Shown here: in pieces, positions 31,271 through 40,065 of the stretch
Position numbering within the stretch: position 1 is the first letter of the stretch
Layout of the letters: each line of letters starts with the position of its first letter
NCBI RefSeq assembly: GCF_006738645.1
Contig: NZ_AP019700.1
Location: forward strand, 2,802,001 to 2,866,000
Source: Stella humosa
GTDB taxonomy: Bacteria > Pseudomonadota > Alphaproteobacteria > ATCC43930 > Allostellaceae
DNA: 64,000 bases
Reading direction: 5' to 3'
Translations under genes and position numbers: made by a program
The notes under the pieces: generated by a model
Told to the model about the DNA's origin: nothing
What the model saw: the letters and a program-made list of their open reading frames with translations, nothing else
Databases searched by the model: none

Positions 31271-31894
31271 CTAGGCCATGCCGGATTCTTCGGCCAGCGC
31301 CCGCTGCACCGCAGCGCGCTCCGCGCACCGGCGGCGATGGGCGATCACGTTCGGGAAGCGATCCGTATCGACGCCGTCCGCCTCCATCCACTGCGCCAGG
31401 GTGAAGAGATAGGGGTCGCAGATCGTGTAGGCGCCGCCCATCACCCAAGGGCCGGTCAACTCGCGCTCGACCACCTCGAAGCACTGGCTGACGGAGGCCG
31501 GCACCTTGCGCTGCATGGCCAGGATCGCGTCGGGCTCGTCGGCCCAGCGATAGCCGCGCATCCGGTGGGAATGGGCGACATGCAGGGTGGCGCAGAGATA
31601 GCTGTTGAACGCCTGGACCCGGGCCAGCGCGAAGGCGTCGTCGAAGGGCGCCAGGCGCGCCGCCGGGTAGCGCTGCGCCACATAGGCCAGCAGGGCCGGC
31701 GTCTCGGTCAGCACACCCTGCTCGGTCACCAATGCCGGCACCCGGCCCTTGGGATTGATCGCCAGGAACGCCGGCTTGCGCTGGTCCTCGGCGGCGAAGC
31801 TGAGGCGGATCAGGTCGTAGTCGGCGCCCGCCTCGATCAGCGCGATGTGCGTCGCCAGCGCGCAGGTCGCGGGCGCATAGAACAGCCTCAGCAT
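31271..31894 (-). CDS. glutathione S-transferase family protein
   Basis: A 207-aa protein with an N-terminal thioredoxin-like GST domain (FYAPATCALATHIAL, then KPAFLAINPKGRVPALVTEQGVLTETPALLAYVA) and a C-terminal helical domain (TICDPYLFTLAQWMEADG). Cys11 is where beta-class bacterial GSTs have their active-site cysteine. The start at 31894 has GGAGG 7 nt upstream. It is divergent from the purine permease gene and belongs to the accessory block between proS and DUF1467. Confidence 0.88.
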   Translation of the reverse strand: MLRLFYAPATCALATHIALIEAGADYDLIRLSFAAEDQRKPAFLAINPKGRVPALVTEQGVLTETPALLAYVAQRYPAARLAPFDDAFALARVQAFNSYLCATLHVAHSHRMRGYRWADEPDAILAMQRKVPASVSQCFEVVERELTGPWVMGGAYTICDPYLFTLAQWMEADGVDTDRFPNVIAHRRRCAERAAVQRALAEESGMA

Positions 31895-31960
31895 GACGGT
31901 GCCTCCGACACTTCCCGGCCCATCCATAGCAGAAGGCGGCGGCCCCGCATTCGAGACCGA

Positions 31961-31989
31961 TTGCCGGGCGCCGGACGAAGCCGCAGAAT
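31961..31989 (+). promoter_or_regulatory. predicted promoter of the NCS2 permease gene
   Basis: TTGCCG (31961-31966), a 17-nt spacer, and CAGAAT (31984-31989); each box matches consensus at 4 of 6. The transcript would start about 30 nt before the ATG at 32025, which has a G-rich ribosome binding site. Confidence 0.38.
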
Positions 31990-32024
31990 CGCATGGCGGC
32001 GGGCACAGGCCTTGGGGGGGAAGC

Positions 32025-33314
32025 ATGCTGGAACGGCTGTTCGGGTTGCGCGCACACGGCACCGACCTGCGCACGGAGGCGGTGGCGGGCATCACCACGT
32101 TCCTGGCCATGGCCTACATCATGTTCGTGAACCCGCTCATCCTGAAGGATGCGGGGATGGACCAGGGGGCGGTCTTCGTCGCCACCTGCCTGGCCGCCGC
32201 CTTCGGATCGGCGGCGATGGGCCTGTGGGCCAACTACCCCATCGCGCTGGCGCCCGGCATGGGCATCAACGCCTACTTCGCCTATGGCGTGGTCCAGGGC
32301 ATGGGGCATTCCTGGCAGGTGGCGCTGGGGGCGGTCTTCATCTCGGGCGTGCTGTTCCTGGCGCTCAGCCTCACCACCCTGCGCGAACGCATCATCGACA
32401 GCATCCCCCACGGGCTGAAAATGGCGATCGCGGCCGGGATCGGGCTGCTGCTGGCCATCATCGCCCTGCAGAACGCCGGCATCGTGGCCGCCCATCCGGC
32501 GACCATGGTGACGATCGGCCGGGTGACAGCGCCGCCCGCGCTGATCGCCATCCTTGCCTTCTTCGCCATCGTGGCACTCGACCAGCGCCGGGTGCCGGGC
32601 GCCCTGCTGATCGGCATACTGGGCGCGACTCTGGCCGGCATCCTCCTGGGCCTGACGCCGTTCCGCGGCATCGTCGACGCGCCGCCCAGCCTGCTGCCGA
32701 CTTTCCTGCAGATGGATATCCGGGGCGCGCTCGACCTCGGCGTGACCGTGGTCGTCTTCGCCTTCCTGCTGGTGGCGCTGTTCGACACGGCCGGGACGCT
32801 GGTGGGGGTAGCCTGGCATGGCGGCATGCTGGATGCGCAAGGGCGCCTGCCGCGTATGGGCCGGGCGCTGGTCGCCGACAGCAGCGCGGTCATCGCCGGG
32901 GCCGCGTTCGGCACCTCGACCACCACCGCCTATATCGAATCGGCGGCCGGAATGAAGGCGGGCGGCCGCACCGGCCTCACGGCCTGCGTCACCGCCGTCC
33001 TGTTCGTGGCGAGCCTGCTGTTCGCGCCGCTGGTGCTTTCGGTGCCGGCCTTCGCGACCGCGCCGGCCCTGCTGTTCGTCGCCTGCATGATGGTCCGCGC
33101 GATCACCGAGATCGACTGGAAGGACGGCAGCGAATACGTGCCAGCCGTGGTCACGGCGGTCGCCATGCCCTTCACCTTCTCGATCGCCCATGGGATCGCC
33201 TTCGGCTTCATCGCCTATGCGACGATCAAGCTCCTCAGCGGTCGGGCGGGCGACGTATCGCTGCCGGTCTGGCTGCTCGCCGGGCTGTTCGTGATCAAGT
33301 TCGCCGTGACATAG
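32025..33314 (+). CDS. NCS2-family purine permease (AzgA/GhxP type)
   Basis: An inner-membrane nucleobase transporter of 429 aa with about 12-13 hydrophobic segments. Family motifs are ITTFLAMAYIMFVNPLIL, ALAPGMGINAYFAYGVV, LLVALFDTAGTLVGVA and GTSTTTAYIESAAGMKAGGR, which place it with the adenine or guanine/hypoxanthine branch of NCS2. The start at 32025 is preferred (GGGGGGGAAGC just before it, and the family-typical LERLFGLRAHGTDLRTE); an upstream frame is open but unrelated. The exact purine cannot be told from sequence. Confidence 0.92.
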   Translation: MLERLFGLRAHGTDLRTEAVAGITTFLAMAYIMFVNPLILKDAGMDQGAVFVATCLAAAFGSAAMGLWANYPIALAPGMGINAYFAYGVVQGMGHSWQVALGAVFISGVLFLALSLTTLRERIIDSIPHGLKMAIAAGIGLLLAIIALQNAGIVAAHPATMVTIGRVTAPPALIAILAFFAIVALDQRRVPGALLIGILGATLAGILLGLTPFRGIVDAPPSLLPTFLQMDIRGALDLGVTVVVFAFLLVALFDTAGTLVGVAWHGGMLDAQGRLPRMGRALVADSSAVIAGAAFGTSTTTAYIESAAGMKAGGRTGLTACVTAVLFVASLLFAPLVLSVPAFATAPALLFVACMMVRAITEIDWKDGSEYVPAVVTAVAMPFTFSIAHGIAFGFIAYATIKLLSGRAGDVSLPVWLLAGLFVIKFAVT

Positions 33315-33647
33315 GGCCGCATCGCATGACGCAGACGTGATGCAGTCATGCAAAAAGGTGATGACAGCCGCCCGGTGATTGCTTACTCTTGCGGTGTGAA
33401 GAAGAGGCCGCGCCGAGACCTCGACGCAGCCCCGAGTTTAGGGAGGAATCGCCACCAGGCGACAATCGAGCGGCGAGAGCCGCTCGATTGCGTTTAGGAT
33501 GGTGACATACAGGCCCAGGCGCAAGGGTCAACTCGTCGCACTTCGCATTTTACGCATTAAAATCAATGGCTTGCTCAGGGGAACAGCAACTGCTCGCGAA
33601 ATGGGCAGGGTTTCGCTCATTCCTTTGGCGCGTTCGGAGTCCCCCGC
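33315..33647. other. 333-bp intergenic region with structured DNA
   Basis: No gene was found here. It holds a 7-bp inverted repeat right after the permease gene (GCATGAC, 33324-33330; GTCATGC, 33345-33351), the strong hairpin of the candidate RNA at 33463-33490, and an AT-richer stretch near 33545-33570 that may carry the promoter of the DUF2306 gene. Confidence 0.6.
33395..33495 (+). ncRNA. candidate structured small RNA or terminator element
   Basis: A perfect 12-bp stem with a GAGA tetraloop (CAATCGAGCGGC, 33463-33474; GCCGCTCGATTG, 33479-33490) follows a smaller hairpin CGCC-ACCA-GGCG (33450-33461) and a GGGAGG sequence (33440-33445). Only a weak T-run (CGTTT) follows. No known RNA family was recognised. 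It may be an sRNA with its terminator, or only the terminator of the upstream permease transcript. The 5' boundary given here is approximate. Confidence 0.35.
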
Positions 33648-34046
33648 ATGACCCTGGCCCCGCTGCTCGCCCACCCGCTCGCGACTCAGATCCACGCGTT
33701 TGCCGCCTTCGGCGCCTTCGTGCTGGGAATCGCCCAGTTCGTTGCCCCGAAGGGGACCCTGCCCCACCGCACGGTCGGATGGGTCTGGGTCATCCTCATG
33801 ACCATCGTCGCTATCACCGCCTTCTTCATCCATGGGTTGCGCATGTTCGGGCCGTGGAGCCCGATCCACCTGCTGGCGATCATGGTCCTGGTGCTGCTGC
33901 CGCTCGCCGTCATCCGCGCCCGCCAGCACCGCGTTTCCGCCCACAGCCGGACGATGACCGGCATCTTCCTGGGTGGCCTCGTCGTGGCCGGACTGTTCAC
34001 GCTGCTGCCCGGCCGGGCGATGTACGCGGTGGTGTTCGGCGGATAG
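33648..34046 (+). CDS. DUF2306 family membrane protein
   Basis: A 132-aa inner-membrane protein with about four hydrophobic segments (THAFAAFGAFVLGIAQF-like first segment, VWVILMTIVAITAFFIHGL, LLAIMVLVLLPLAVI, and a last one near TGIFLGGLVVAGLF). Conserved features are KGTLPHRTVGW and the His-rich loop HRVSAHSRTM, typical of DUF2306. The function of the family is not known. It converges on tag with a short gap. Confidence 0.85.
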   Translation: MTLAPLLAHPLATQIHAFAAFGAFVLGIAQFVAPKGTLPHRTVGWVWVILMTIVAITAFFIHGLRMFGPWSPIHLLAIMVLVLLPLAVIRARQHRVSAHSRTMTGIFLGGLVVAGLFTLLPGRAMYAVVFGG

Positions 34047-34081
34047 GCCTTATCCGGGATCCAGTCGGCACGTGGCGCGGA

Positions 34082-34636
34082 TCAGCGCCGGGCCCAGGCC
34101 GCTCCGGCGTCAACCGCCCGGTCATGCACGGGGCAGCCCGGGTGATGGGCACCCGGCAGGTAACCGGTGCTCATCAGGAACTCGCCCACGATCTCGCCGC
34201 CGGTGAAGCGGAAGGTCTTCTTGAAGAGCTTCAGCCACGCGTCCTTGGGCCGCGGGTGGTGGGCATCGAGCCAACCCGCGAAAGAGCCGTGGCTCGCGCG
34301 GATCCCTTGCAGCCGGCGCGCGTTCTCGATCGCGGCTTCGACCTTCAGCCGGTTGCGGATGATGCCGGGATCGGCCAGCAGGCGCGCTCGGTCGGCCTCG
34401 CCATAGGCGGCGACCCGGTCGATGTCGAAGCCGTCATAGGCGGCCTGGAACGAGGCCCGCTTCTTCAGGATGGTCAGCCAGGAGAGGCCCGCCTGGTTGA
34501 TCTCCAGCACCAATCGCTCGAACAGCGCATCATCGCCGGCGACCGGGAAGCCGTACTCCGCGTCATGATAGGGCGCGTGCCACGCATGCCCGAGCGCGGC
34601 CAGGCAGTAGCCGCTGACCGGGCCGCCGTCCGCCAT
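34082..34636 (-). CDS. tag: DNA-3-methyladenine glycosylase I
   Basis: Base-excision repair enzyme that removes 3-methyladenine. It has 184 aa of the helix-hairpin-helix Tag fold. Core motifs are APYHDAEYGFPVAGDDALFE and LEINQAGLSWLTILKKRASFQAAY, and LADPGIIRNRLKVEAAIENAR. The zinc-site residues fit Tag: Cys and His near the N-terminus (SGYCLAALGHAWH) and His/Cys near the C-terminus (GAHHPGCPVHD). It sits 3 nt from the DUF1467 gene, so it may be expressed from the rnj-mce transcript. It belongs to the accessory block. Confidence 0.92.
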   Translation of the reverse strand: MADGGPVSGYCLAALGHAWHAPYHDAEYGFPVAGDDALFERLVLEINQAGLSWLTILKKRASFQAAYDGFDIDRVAAYGEADRARLLADPGIIRNRLKVEAAIENARRLQGIRASHGSFAGWLDAHHPRPKDAWLKLFKKTFRFTGGEIVGEFLMSTGYLPGAHHPGCPVHDRAVDAGAAWARR

Positions 34637-34639
34637 CGC

Positions 34640-34876
34640 TCAGGGACCGCGGAAGCTGATGAGGTCGGTGGTCACGAGCCATTCGACGAAAAGCCAGAGG
34701 ATCGCCGCCACCACCGTCGTCACGCCGGCCTTCAGCAGCAGCCGCGGCCGCTCGGGCGCGCTCGGCGCGTGGCCGGGTGCCGGCTGGTCGGGGACGCGCA
34801 CGCCCCAGGGCAGGATCGCAAACAGCGAGATCCACCAGAGCACGAGATAGACGGCCGAGCCCGTGACGATGCTCAT
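34640..34876 (-). CDS. DUF1467 family membrane protein
   Basis: A 78-aa protein with two membrane segments (GSAVYLVLWWISLFAILPWGV and VTTVVAAILWLFVEWLV), and the family motif WWISLFAILPWGVR. DUF1467 genes are found between mce and proS in many alphaproteobacteria; the function is unknown. It is 4 nt downstream of mce, so probably co-translated. Confidence 0.9.
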   Translation of the reverse strand: MSIVTGSAVYLVLWWISLFAILPWGVRVPDQPAPGHAPSAPERPRLLLKAGVTTVVAAILWLFVEWLVTTDLISFRGP

Positions 34877-34880
34877 GGCC

Positions 34881-35285
34881 CTAGGCCTGTTCCAGCTCGA
34901 TCAGGGTGCCGGTGAAGTCCTTGGGGTGCAGGAACAGCACCGGCTTGTCGTGCGCGCCCAGCTTGGGCTCGCCGTCGCCCAGCACCCGCGCGCCGCCGGC
35001 CTTCAGCCGGTCGCGCGCGGCCAGGATGTCGTCCACCTCGTAGCAGACGTGATGCATGCCGCCGGACGGGTTGCGCGCCAGGAACGGCGCGATCGGCGAG
35101 GCATCGCCCAGCGGCTGCAACAGCTCGATCTTGGTGTTGGGCAGGCCGACGAAGACCACGGTCACGCCGTGCCCTGGCAGGGGCAGCGGCTCCGACACCT
35201 CGGCGCCCAGCACGTCGCGATACATGGCCGACGCGGCCGCGAGGTCCGGCACCGCAATCGCCACATGGTTCAGCCTCCCGATCAT
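34881..35285 (-). CDS. mce: methylmalonyl-CoA epimerase
   Basis: Interconverts (R)- and (S)-methylmalonyl-CoA in propionyl-CoA catabolism. It is a VOC-fold protein of 134 aa. Metal ligands are visible: His in LNHVAIAVPDL (residue 7), Glu/Gln in TKIELLQPLG, His in GGMHHVCYEVDDI, and Glu in GTLIELEQA at the end. It is downstream of rnj and upstream of DUF1467, a conserved order. The mutase it would serve is not in this window. Confidence 0.93.
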   Translation of the reverse strand: MIGRLNHVAIAVPDLAAASAMYRDVLGAEVSEPLPLPGHGVTVVFVGLPNTKIELLQPLGDASPIAPFLARNPSGGMHHVCYEVDDILAARDRLKAGGARVLGDGEPKLGAHDKPVLFLHPKDFTGTLIELEQA

Positions 35286-35321
35286 CCCAACGCCTCCCCT
35301 GCCCTGCAGATCCGGATGCCC

Positions 35322-37025
35322 TTACACCCGGACCAGATGTACGGAGATCGTCGGCCGTTTTCCACGCCCTTCGCGGACATAGCGCCGGAGTGCGGAGGCG
35401 ACGGCCGCCTCGACCACGGAGTCGTCGCGGCGGTCGGCCTTGCTGAGGCGGTCGAACGCCGAGGAGGCCGTCCGGCCAAGTGCCGTGATCTCGCCCGCGT
35501 CGACCTCCGGGTCGAAGAGGCCGGGGGCCGCCACCTGGGCCGGCGCGATCGGCCGCCCCTCGCCGTTCAGCACCAGCGTGGCCACCACCGCCCCGTGATT
35601 GGCGATGCGGCTGCGCGTCTTGAGCGAGGGGCCTTCCAGCGGCAGCAGGGCGTCGCCCTCGACCGCCACCCGGCCCGACGGGACCTGGGCCACGATGGCG
35701 GGCTTGCCGGGCGCCAGGCGGATCAGCGAGCCGTTGGCCGTCACCAGCGCCTGCGGCACCTGGCAGGTCAGCGCCAGCTCGGCGTGCGCCACCATGTGGC
35801 GATGCTCGCCATGCACCGGGATGGCCAGTTGCGGGCGCACCCACTGGTACATGCGCACCAGCTCGTCGCGGCAGGGATGGCCCGAGACATGGACGAAATG
35901 GTCGCGCTCGGTCAGCACCTCGACGCCCAGGCGCAGAAGGTCGTCCTGCAGCTTGCCGATCGACTTCTCGTTGCCGGGGATGATGCGCGACGAGAAGATG
36001 CAGGAATCGCCGGCTTCCAGCGTAATCTTGGGATGCGTGCCGTTGGCGATCCGCGGCAGGGCCGCGCGCGGCTCGCCCTGGCTGCCGGTGCAGACCATCA
36101 GCAACTGGTCGCGCGGCACGTATGCCGCCTCGCGGTCGTCCAGGAACGGCACGTCGCGGTCGAGGTAGCCGGTCTCGCGCGCGGCCGCCACGATGCGCCA
36201 CAGCGAGCGGCCGACCAGCGCAATCTGGCGGTCGGTCGCCTTCGCCACGTCGATCATCGTCTGCAGCCGGGCGACGTTGGAAGCGAAGCAGGCGATCGCC
36301 ACCCGGCCCTTGCAGCGGGCGACCAGCGACAGCAGCGCGCTGCGCACCTCCCCCTCCGAACCCGACTCGCCGTCGCGCATGGCGTTGGTCGAATCGCCGA
36401 TCATCACCAGCACGCCTTCGTCGCCCAGGGCCTTCAGGGCTGCCTCGTCGGCGACGGGGCCGACCAGCGGGTCAGGGTCGAGCTTCCAGTCGCCGGTATG
36501 GAGGATGGTGCCCTGGCCGGTGCGGATGACGACCGCATTGGGCTCGGGGATCGAATGGGTGAGCGTGATCAGTTCCAGGTCGAACGGGCCGACCTGGAAG
36601 CGGCCTTCCATCGGGATGATGGTGATGGGCATGTCGGCCAGGCCCGTCTCGGCCAGCTTGCGCCGGAGCAGGGCCGCGGTGAAGGGCGTGGCATAGACCG
36701 GGCACTTCAGGCGCGGCCAGAGATACTGGACGGCGCCGATATGGTCCTCGTGGCCATGGGTCAGCACGAGGCCGGCCAGCGCATCCCGGCGATCGGCGAT
36801 GAAGCCGATGTCGGGCATGATGACGTCGACGCCCGGCGTCGAATCATCGCCGAACGTGACACCCAGGTCGACCATCAGCCACTTGCCCTTGTAGGCGTAG
36901 AGGTTGAGGTTCATCCCGATCTCGCCCGAGCCGCCGAGGGCGAGGAAATGGAGATCCTGGGGCGCGCCCGGCGGGAAGGCGCCCGAAGTCAGCGCGGCTG
37001 CCGGTGCCATCTGGGAACTGGCCAT
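35322..37025 (-). CDS. rnj: ribonuclease J
   Basis: Metallo-beta-lactamase/beta-CASP RNase with endo- and 5'-exonuclease activity in RNA decay and rRNA processing. It has 567 aa. The metal-site motif is LTHGHEDHIGA, with DLGVTFGDDSTPGVD upstream and VMIGDSTNAMRDGESGSE and FVHVSGHPCRDEL downstream (motifs of the beta-CASP region). The start at 37025 overlaps the coaX stop; an open frame upstream lies inside coaX and is not used. The gene order coaX-rnj-mce is typical of alphaproteobacteria. Confidence 0.95.
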   Translation of the reverse strand: MASSQMAPAAALTSGAFPPGAPQDLHFLALGGSGEIGMNLNLYAYKGKWLMVDLGVTFGDDSTPGVDVIMPDIGFIADRRDALAGLVLTHGHEDHIGAVQYLWPRLKCPVYATPFTAALLRRKLAETGLADMPITIIPMEGRFQVGPFDLELITLTHSIPEPNAVVIRTGQGTILHTGDWKLDPDPLVGPVADEAALKALGDEGVLVMIGDSTNAMRDGESGSEGEVRSALLSLVARCKGRVAIACFASNVARLQTMIDVAKATDRQIALVGRSLWRIVAAARETGYLDRDVPFLDDREAAYVPRDQLLMVCTGSQGEPRAALPRIANGTHPKITLEAGDSCIFSSRIIPGNEKSIGKLQDDLLRLGVEVLTERDHFVHVSGHPCRDELVRMYQWVRPQLAIPVHGEHRHMVAHAELALTCQVPQALVTANGSLIRLAPGKPAIVAQVPSGRVAVEGDALLPLEGPSLKTRSRIANHGAVVATLVLNGEGRPIAPAQVAAPGLFDPEVDAGEITALGRTASSAFDRLSKADRRDDSVVEAAVASALRRYVREGRGKRPTISVHLVRV

Positions 37026-37834
37026 CAATGGGCCGGGCTGGCGGTAGCCGATGAACTGGCGGGCGCGGATGAATTGAGCGCGTGGACGGCGATCAGGCCG
37101 TGCAGGGTAAGGTCGCCGTCGACATGATCGAACACGTTGGTCGCCTCTGCGAATAGGGGTACGAGGCCGCCCGTACCGATGACTTTCAAGGGGGCATCCC
37201 ACTCCGCGCGAATGCGGGCGACGATGCCTTCGATCAATCCCACATAGCCCCAATAGACGCCGGACTGCATGCAGGCGATGGTGTTGCGGCCGATGACCTT
37301 CTCCGGCCGCTTGATGTCCACGCGCGGCAAGCGGGCGGCCGCCATGTGCAACGCCTGGAGCGACAGGTTGATGCCGGGCGCGATCACCCCGCCATTGTAG
37401 TTGCCGTCCCCGTCGATCACGTCGAACGTGGTGGCGGTGCCGAAGTCGATGACGATGGCCGGCCCGCCATAGCGGCGATGCGCTGACAGGCCGTTCACCA
37501 GGCGATCGGCCCCCACCTCGCGCGGGCGGTCGACCTTGGCCTCCACCCCGAGATGGACGGCCGAGTCCCCCACCACGAGCGGCTCGCAGCGGAAGTAGCG
37601 CCGGCACATGCCAACGACATTGAAGAGCGATTCGGGCACCACCGTGGCGACGACGATCGCCGTCACCTGCTGCGGCTCGATCCACTCCAGGCCCATGAGC
37701 TGGGTCAACCAGGCGCCATATTCGTCGGCGGTGCGCTTGGTGTCGGTGACGCAGCGCCAGGTGGCACGGATCGCATCGCCCTCGGTGAGGGCGAAGACGC
37801 TGTTGGTATTGCCGATGTCGATCGCCAGCAGCAT
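37025..37834 (-). CDS. coaX: type III pantothenate kinase
   Basis: First step of CoA synthesis, in the CoaX (ASKHA-fold) form that is not feedback-inhibited by CoA. It has 269 aa: phosphate loop LAIDIGNTNSVFAL (residues 3-16), REVGADRLVNGLSAHRRYGG, the second nucleotide motif IVIDFGTATTFDVI with its catalytic Asp, and VIAPGINLSLQAL. The start at 37834 gives the family-standard N-terminus. It is 5 nt downstream of birA. Confidence 0.96.
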   Translation of the reverse strand: MLLAIDIGNTNSVFALTEGDAIRATWRCVTDTKRTADEYGAWLTQLMGLEWIEPQQVTAIVVATVVPESLFNVVGMCRRYFRCEPLVVGDSAVHLGVEAKVDRPREVGADRLVNGLSAHRRYGGPAIVIDFGTATTFDVIDGDGNYNGGVIAPGINLSLQALHMAAARLPRVDIKRPEKVIGRNTIACMQSGVYWGYVGLIEGIVARIRAEWDAPLKVIGTGGLVPLFAEATNVFDHVDGDLTLHGLIAVHALNSSAPASSSATASPAH

Positions 37835-37839
37835 GGCAG

Positions 37840-38595
37840 CTATCCCGTCTGGAAGATCACGTCGCCCGCCAGCACCCGCCTCCGCGTGCCGGCCGGCAGG
37901 TCGAGCAGCAGGGCCCCGGACTCGTCGATCCCGGCAAAGCCGCCGGCGATCGTCTCCTGGCCGATGCGGACGCTGAGCGGCCGGCCCGGCCGGATGGCAG
38001 CGGCACTCCAGGCCGCGCGCACCGGTGCGAACCCCTGATCGAGCCACAGGCCGTACCAGCGCGCGACCGCAGCCCCCAGGGCCGATGCCACATCTTCCAG
38101 CACGACCGCCGCGTGGTGCGACAGGGCCGTCGCGGGATAGGGGGTGCCTTCCGGCGCATGGGCCACGTTGATGCCGATGCCGAGCGCCACCACCGGGCGC
38201 CCGTCCGGGCCCTGCTCGGTCTCGACCAGGATGCCGGACAACTTGGCCCCATCGATCAGCAGGTCGTTGGGCCACTTCAACTCCACCCCTGCGGACGCCG
38301 GGAGAAGCCCGCTGCATGCTTCAGCGGCCGCCACCGCCGCCACGAAGCTGAGTTCCGCCAGCCCCGCGGCCGGCCGGTCGGGCCGCAACAGGAACGACGA
38401 ATAGAGATTGCCGGGGGGCGATGCCCAGGTCCGTCCCCGCCGCCCCCGGCCACCGGTCTGGCTGCGCGCCGTGACCATGGTGATCTCCGCCGCCCCTTCG
38501 CGGGCAAGGCGGAACGCCTCGTCGTTGGTGCTCCCGACGGCGTCGAGCGCCACGCGGTGGACCGCCCGAGGCAGTCCACCGGCAGGGCCATTCAT
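37840..38595 (-). CDS. birA: biotin--[acetyl-CoA-carboxylase] ligase
   Basis: Attaches biotin to biotin carboxyl carrier proteins. It has 251 aa and lacks the N-terminal winged-helix of E. coli BirA, so it is a ligase without the repressor role. The ATP/biotin loop is [10 protein letters not shown] (residues 48-57), and the KWPNDLLI and KLSGILVE motifs follow. A C-terminal SH3-like domain closes the protein. Its start overlaps the nuoN stop by 4 nt, so it is translated with the complex I operon. Confidence 0.94.
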   Translation of the reverse strand: MNGPAGGLPRAVHRVALDAVGSTNDEAFRLAREGAAEITMVTARSQTGGRGRRGRTWASPPGNLYSSFLLRPDRPAAGLAELSFVAAVAAAEACSGLLPASAGVELKWPNDLLIDGAKLSGILVETEQGPDGRPVVALGIGINVAHAPEGTPYPATALSHHAAVVLEDVASALGAAVARWYGLWLDQGFAPVRAAWSAAAIRPGRPLSVRIGQETIAGGFAGIDESGALLLDLPAGTRRRVLAGDVIFQTG

Positions 38596-40055
38596 CCCTT
38601 GACCAGGGCTGCGGCGGCGGTCGCGGCAGCCGACAGCAAGGGTGCGGGATAGATGAAGAACAGCAGCGTGAAGACGGCGGCCACGCCGATGATCGCGTGC
38701 ACCTCGCCCGACACGTTCCGGTCGAAGCCCTCGGCCGGCTCGTCGAAATACATGATCTTGACGATGCGCAGGTAGTAGTAGGCACCCACGACGCTGGCCA
38801 GCACGCCAATGATCGCCAGGGCATAGAGCGCCGGGAACGTGCGCGCTGCGTCGATCGCCGCCATGAAGACGTAGAGCTTGCCGAAGAAGCCCGCCAGCGG
38901 CGGGATGCCGGCCATCGAGAACATGAAGATGGCGAGCGCCAGGGCCAGCAGCGGCCGCGTGCGCGACAGGCCGGCCAGGTCCTGGATGCCCTCGACCATC
39001 CGGTCCTTCTGGCGCATGCACAGGATGACGGCGAAGGTGCCAGCGGTCATGAAGAGGTAGATCGCCATGTAGATCAGCACGCCGCGCACGCCGGCCGCCG
39101 TGCCGGCGGCCAGCCCTACCAATGCGTAGCCGACATGGCCGATCGAGCTGTAGGCCATCAGGCGCTTGATGTTGGTCTGGTTGATCGCCGCGAAGGCACC
39201 CAGCACCATCGAGCCGACCGAGATGAAGATGATGATCTGGCGCCACTGGTCGACCAGGCCGCCCAGCGGCTCCAGCATGACGCGCAGCAGCAGCGCGACG
39301 GCCGCGATCTTGGGGGCCACGGCAAAGAAGGCGGTGACGGGCGTCGGCGCACCCTCATAGACGTCGGGCGTCCACATGTGGAACGGCACGGCCGACACCT
39401 TGAAGGCCAGGCCCGCGGCCAGAAACACGATGCCGAAGATGACGCCGATGGCGGGCTCGCCCGCGCGCAGCGTCGTCGCCAACGCCTCGAACGAGGTCGT
39501 GCCGGCAAAGCCGTACAGCAGCGACGAGCCGTAGAGCAGCATGCCGGACGACAGCGCGCCCAGGACGAAATACTTCAGGCCGGCCTCGGTCGAGCGCACC
39601 GTCTCGCGCCGGAAGGCGGCCAGGACGTAGAGCGCCAGGCTCTGCAGCTCCAGCCCCAGATAAAGCGAGATGAGGTCGGCCGCCGACACCATCATCAGCA
39701 TGCCGAGCGTCGAGAGGACGATCAGGATCGGGTATTCGAACCGCGCCTGCCCGTCGCGCTCGTTCTGGTCGGCGCCGAGCAGGATCGCCGTGATCGAGCC
39801 CAGCAGGATCAGCATCTTGGCGAAGGACGAGAAAGCATCGGAGACGAAGGCGCCGAAGAAGGTCACGCGCTCCGCGCCGCCGCCGGCCGCGACCAGCACG
39901 CCCGCCAGCAGCAGCAGCAGGACGCTGAGCCAAGCCACCAGCCGGGCCGAGCGATCGCCGTTGAACACGCCCAGCATCAGCAGCGCCATGCTGCCGACGG
40001 CGAGCACGATCTCGGGCAGGGCCGGCAGCAGGTCCGGGAACTGAACGGGAGTCAT
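38592..40055 (-). CDS. nuoN: NADH-quinone oxidoreductase subunit N
   Basis: Proton-pumping antiporter-like subunit of complex I, 487 aa, 14 membrane helices. The NuoN/Mrp-type motif region is clear: [40 protein letters not shown] and [18 protein letters not shown]. The start at 40055 was preferred (GAGGACC 5 nt before it) over an upstream ATG that would extend into nuoM. It is the last nuo gene and overlaps birA. Confidence 0.96.
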   Translation of the reverse strand: MTPVQFPDLLPALPEIVLAVGSMALLMLGVFNGDRSARLVAWLSVLLLLLAGVLVAAGGGAERVTFFGAFVSDAFSSFAKMLILLGSITAILLGADQNERDGQARFEYPILIVLSTLGMLMMVSAADLISLYLGLELQSLALYVLAAFRRETVRSTEAGLKYFVLGALSSGMLLYGSSLLYGFAGTTSFEALATTLRAGEPAIGVIFGIVFLAAGLAFKVSAVPFHMWTPDVYEGAPTPVTAFFAVAPKIAAVALLLRVMLEPLGGLVDQWRQIIIFISVGSMVLGAFAAINQTNIKRLMAYSSIGHVGYALVGLAAGTAAGVRGVLIYMAIYLFMTAGTFAVILCMRQKDRMVEGIQDLAGLSRTRPLLALALAIFMFSMAGIPPLAGFFGKLYVFMAAIDAARTFPALYALAIIGVLASVVGAYYYLRIVKIMYFDEPAEGFDRNVSGEVHAIIGVAAVFTLLFFIYPAPLLSAAATAAAALVKG

Positions 40056-40065
40056 TTGCCGGTCC

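Noticed and set aside
30203-33340. A 1045-codon open frame antisense to proS and GST and continuing through the permease region
   Set aside because: It spans several well-supported genes in other frames and has no domain signature.
33324-33351. Inverted repeat after the purine permease as its terminator
   Set aside because: The 7-bp stem is followed by an A-run on the plus strand instead of a T-run, and the loop is 14 nt, so it is a poor terminator in that direction.
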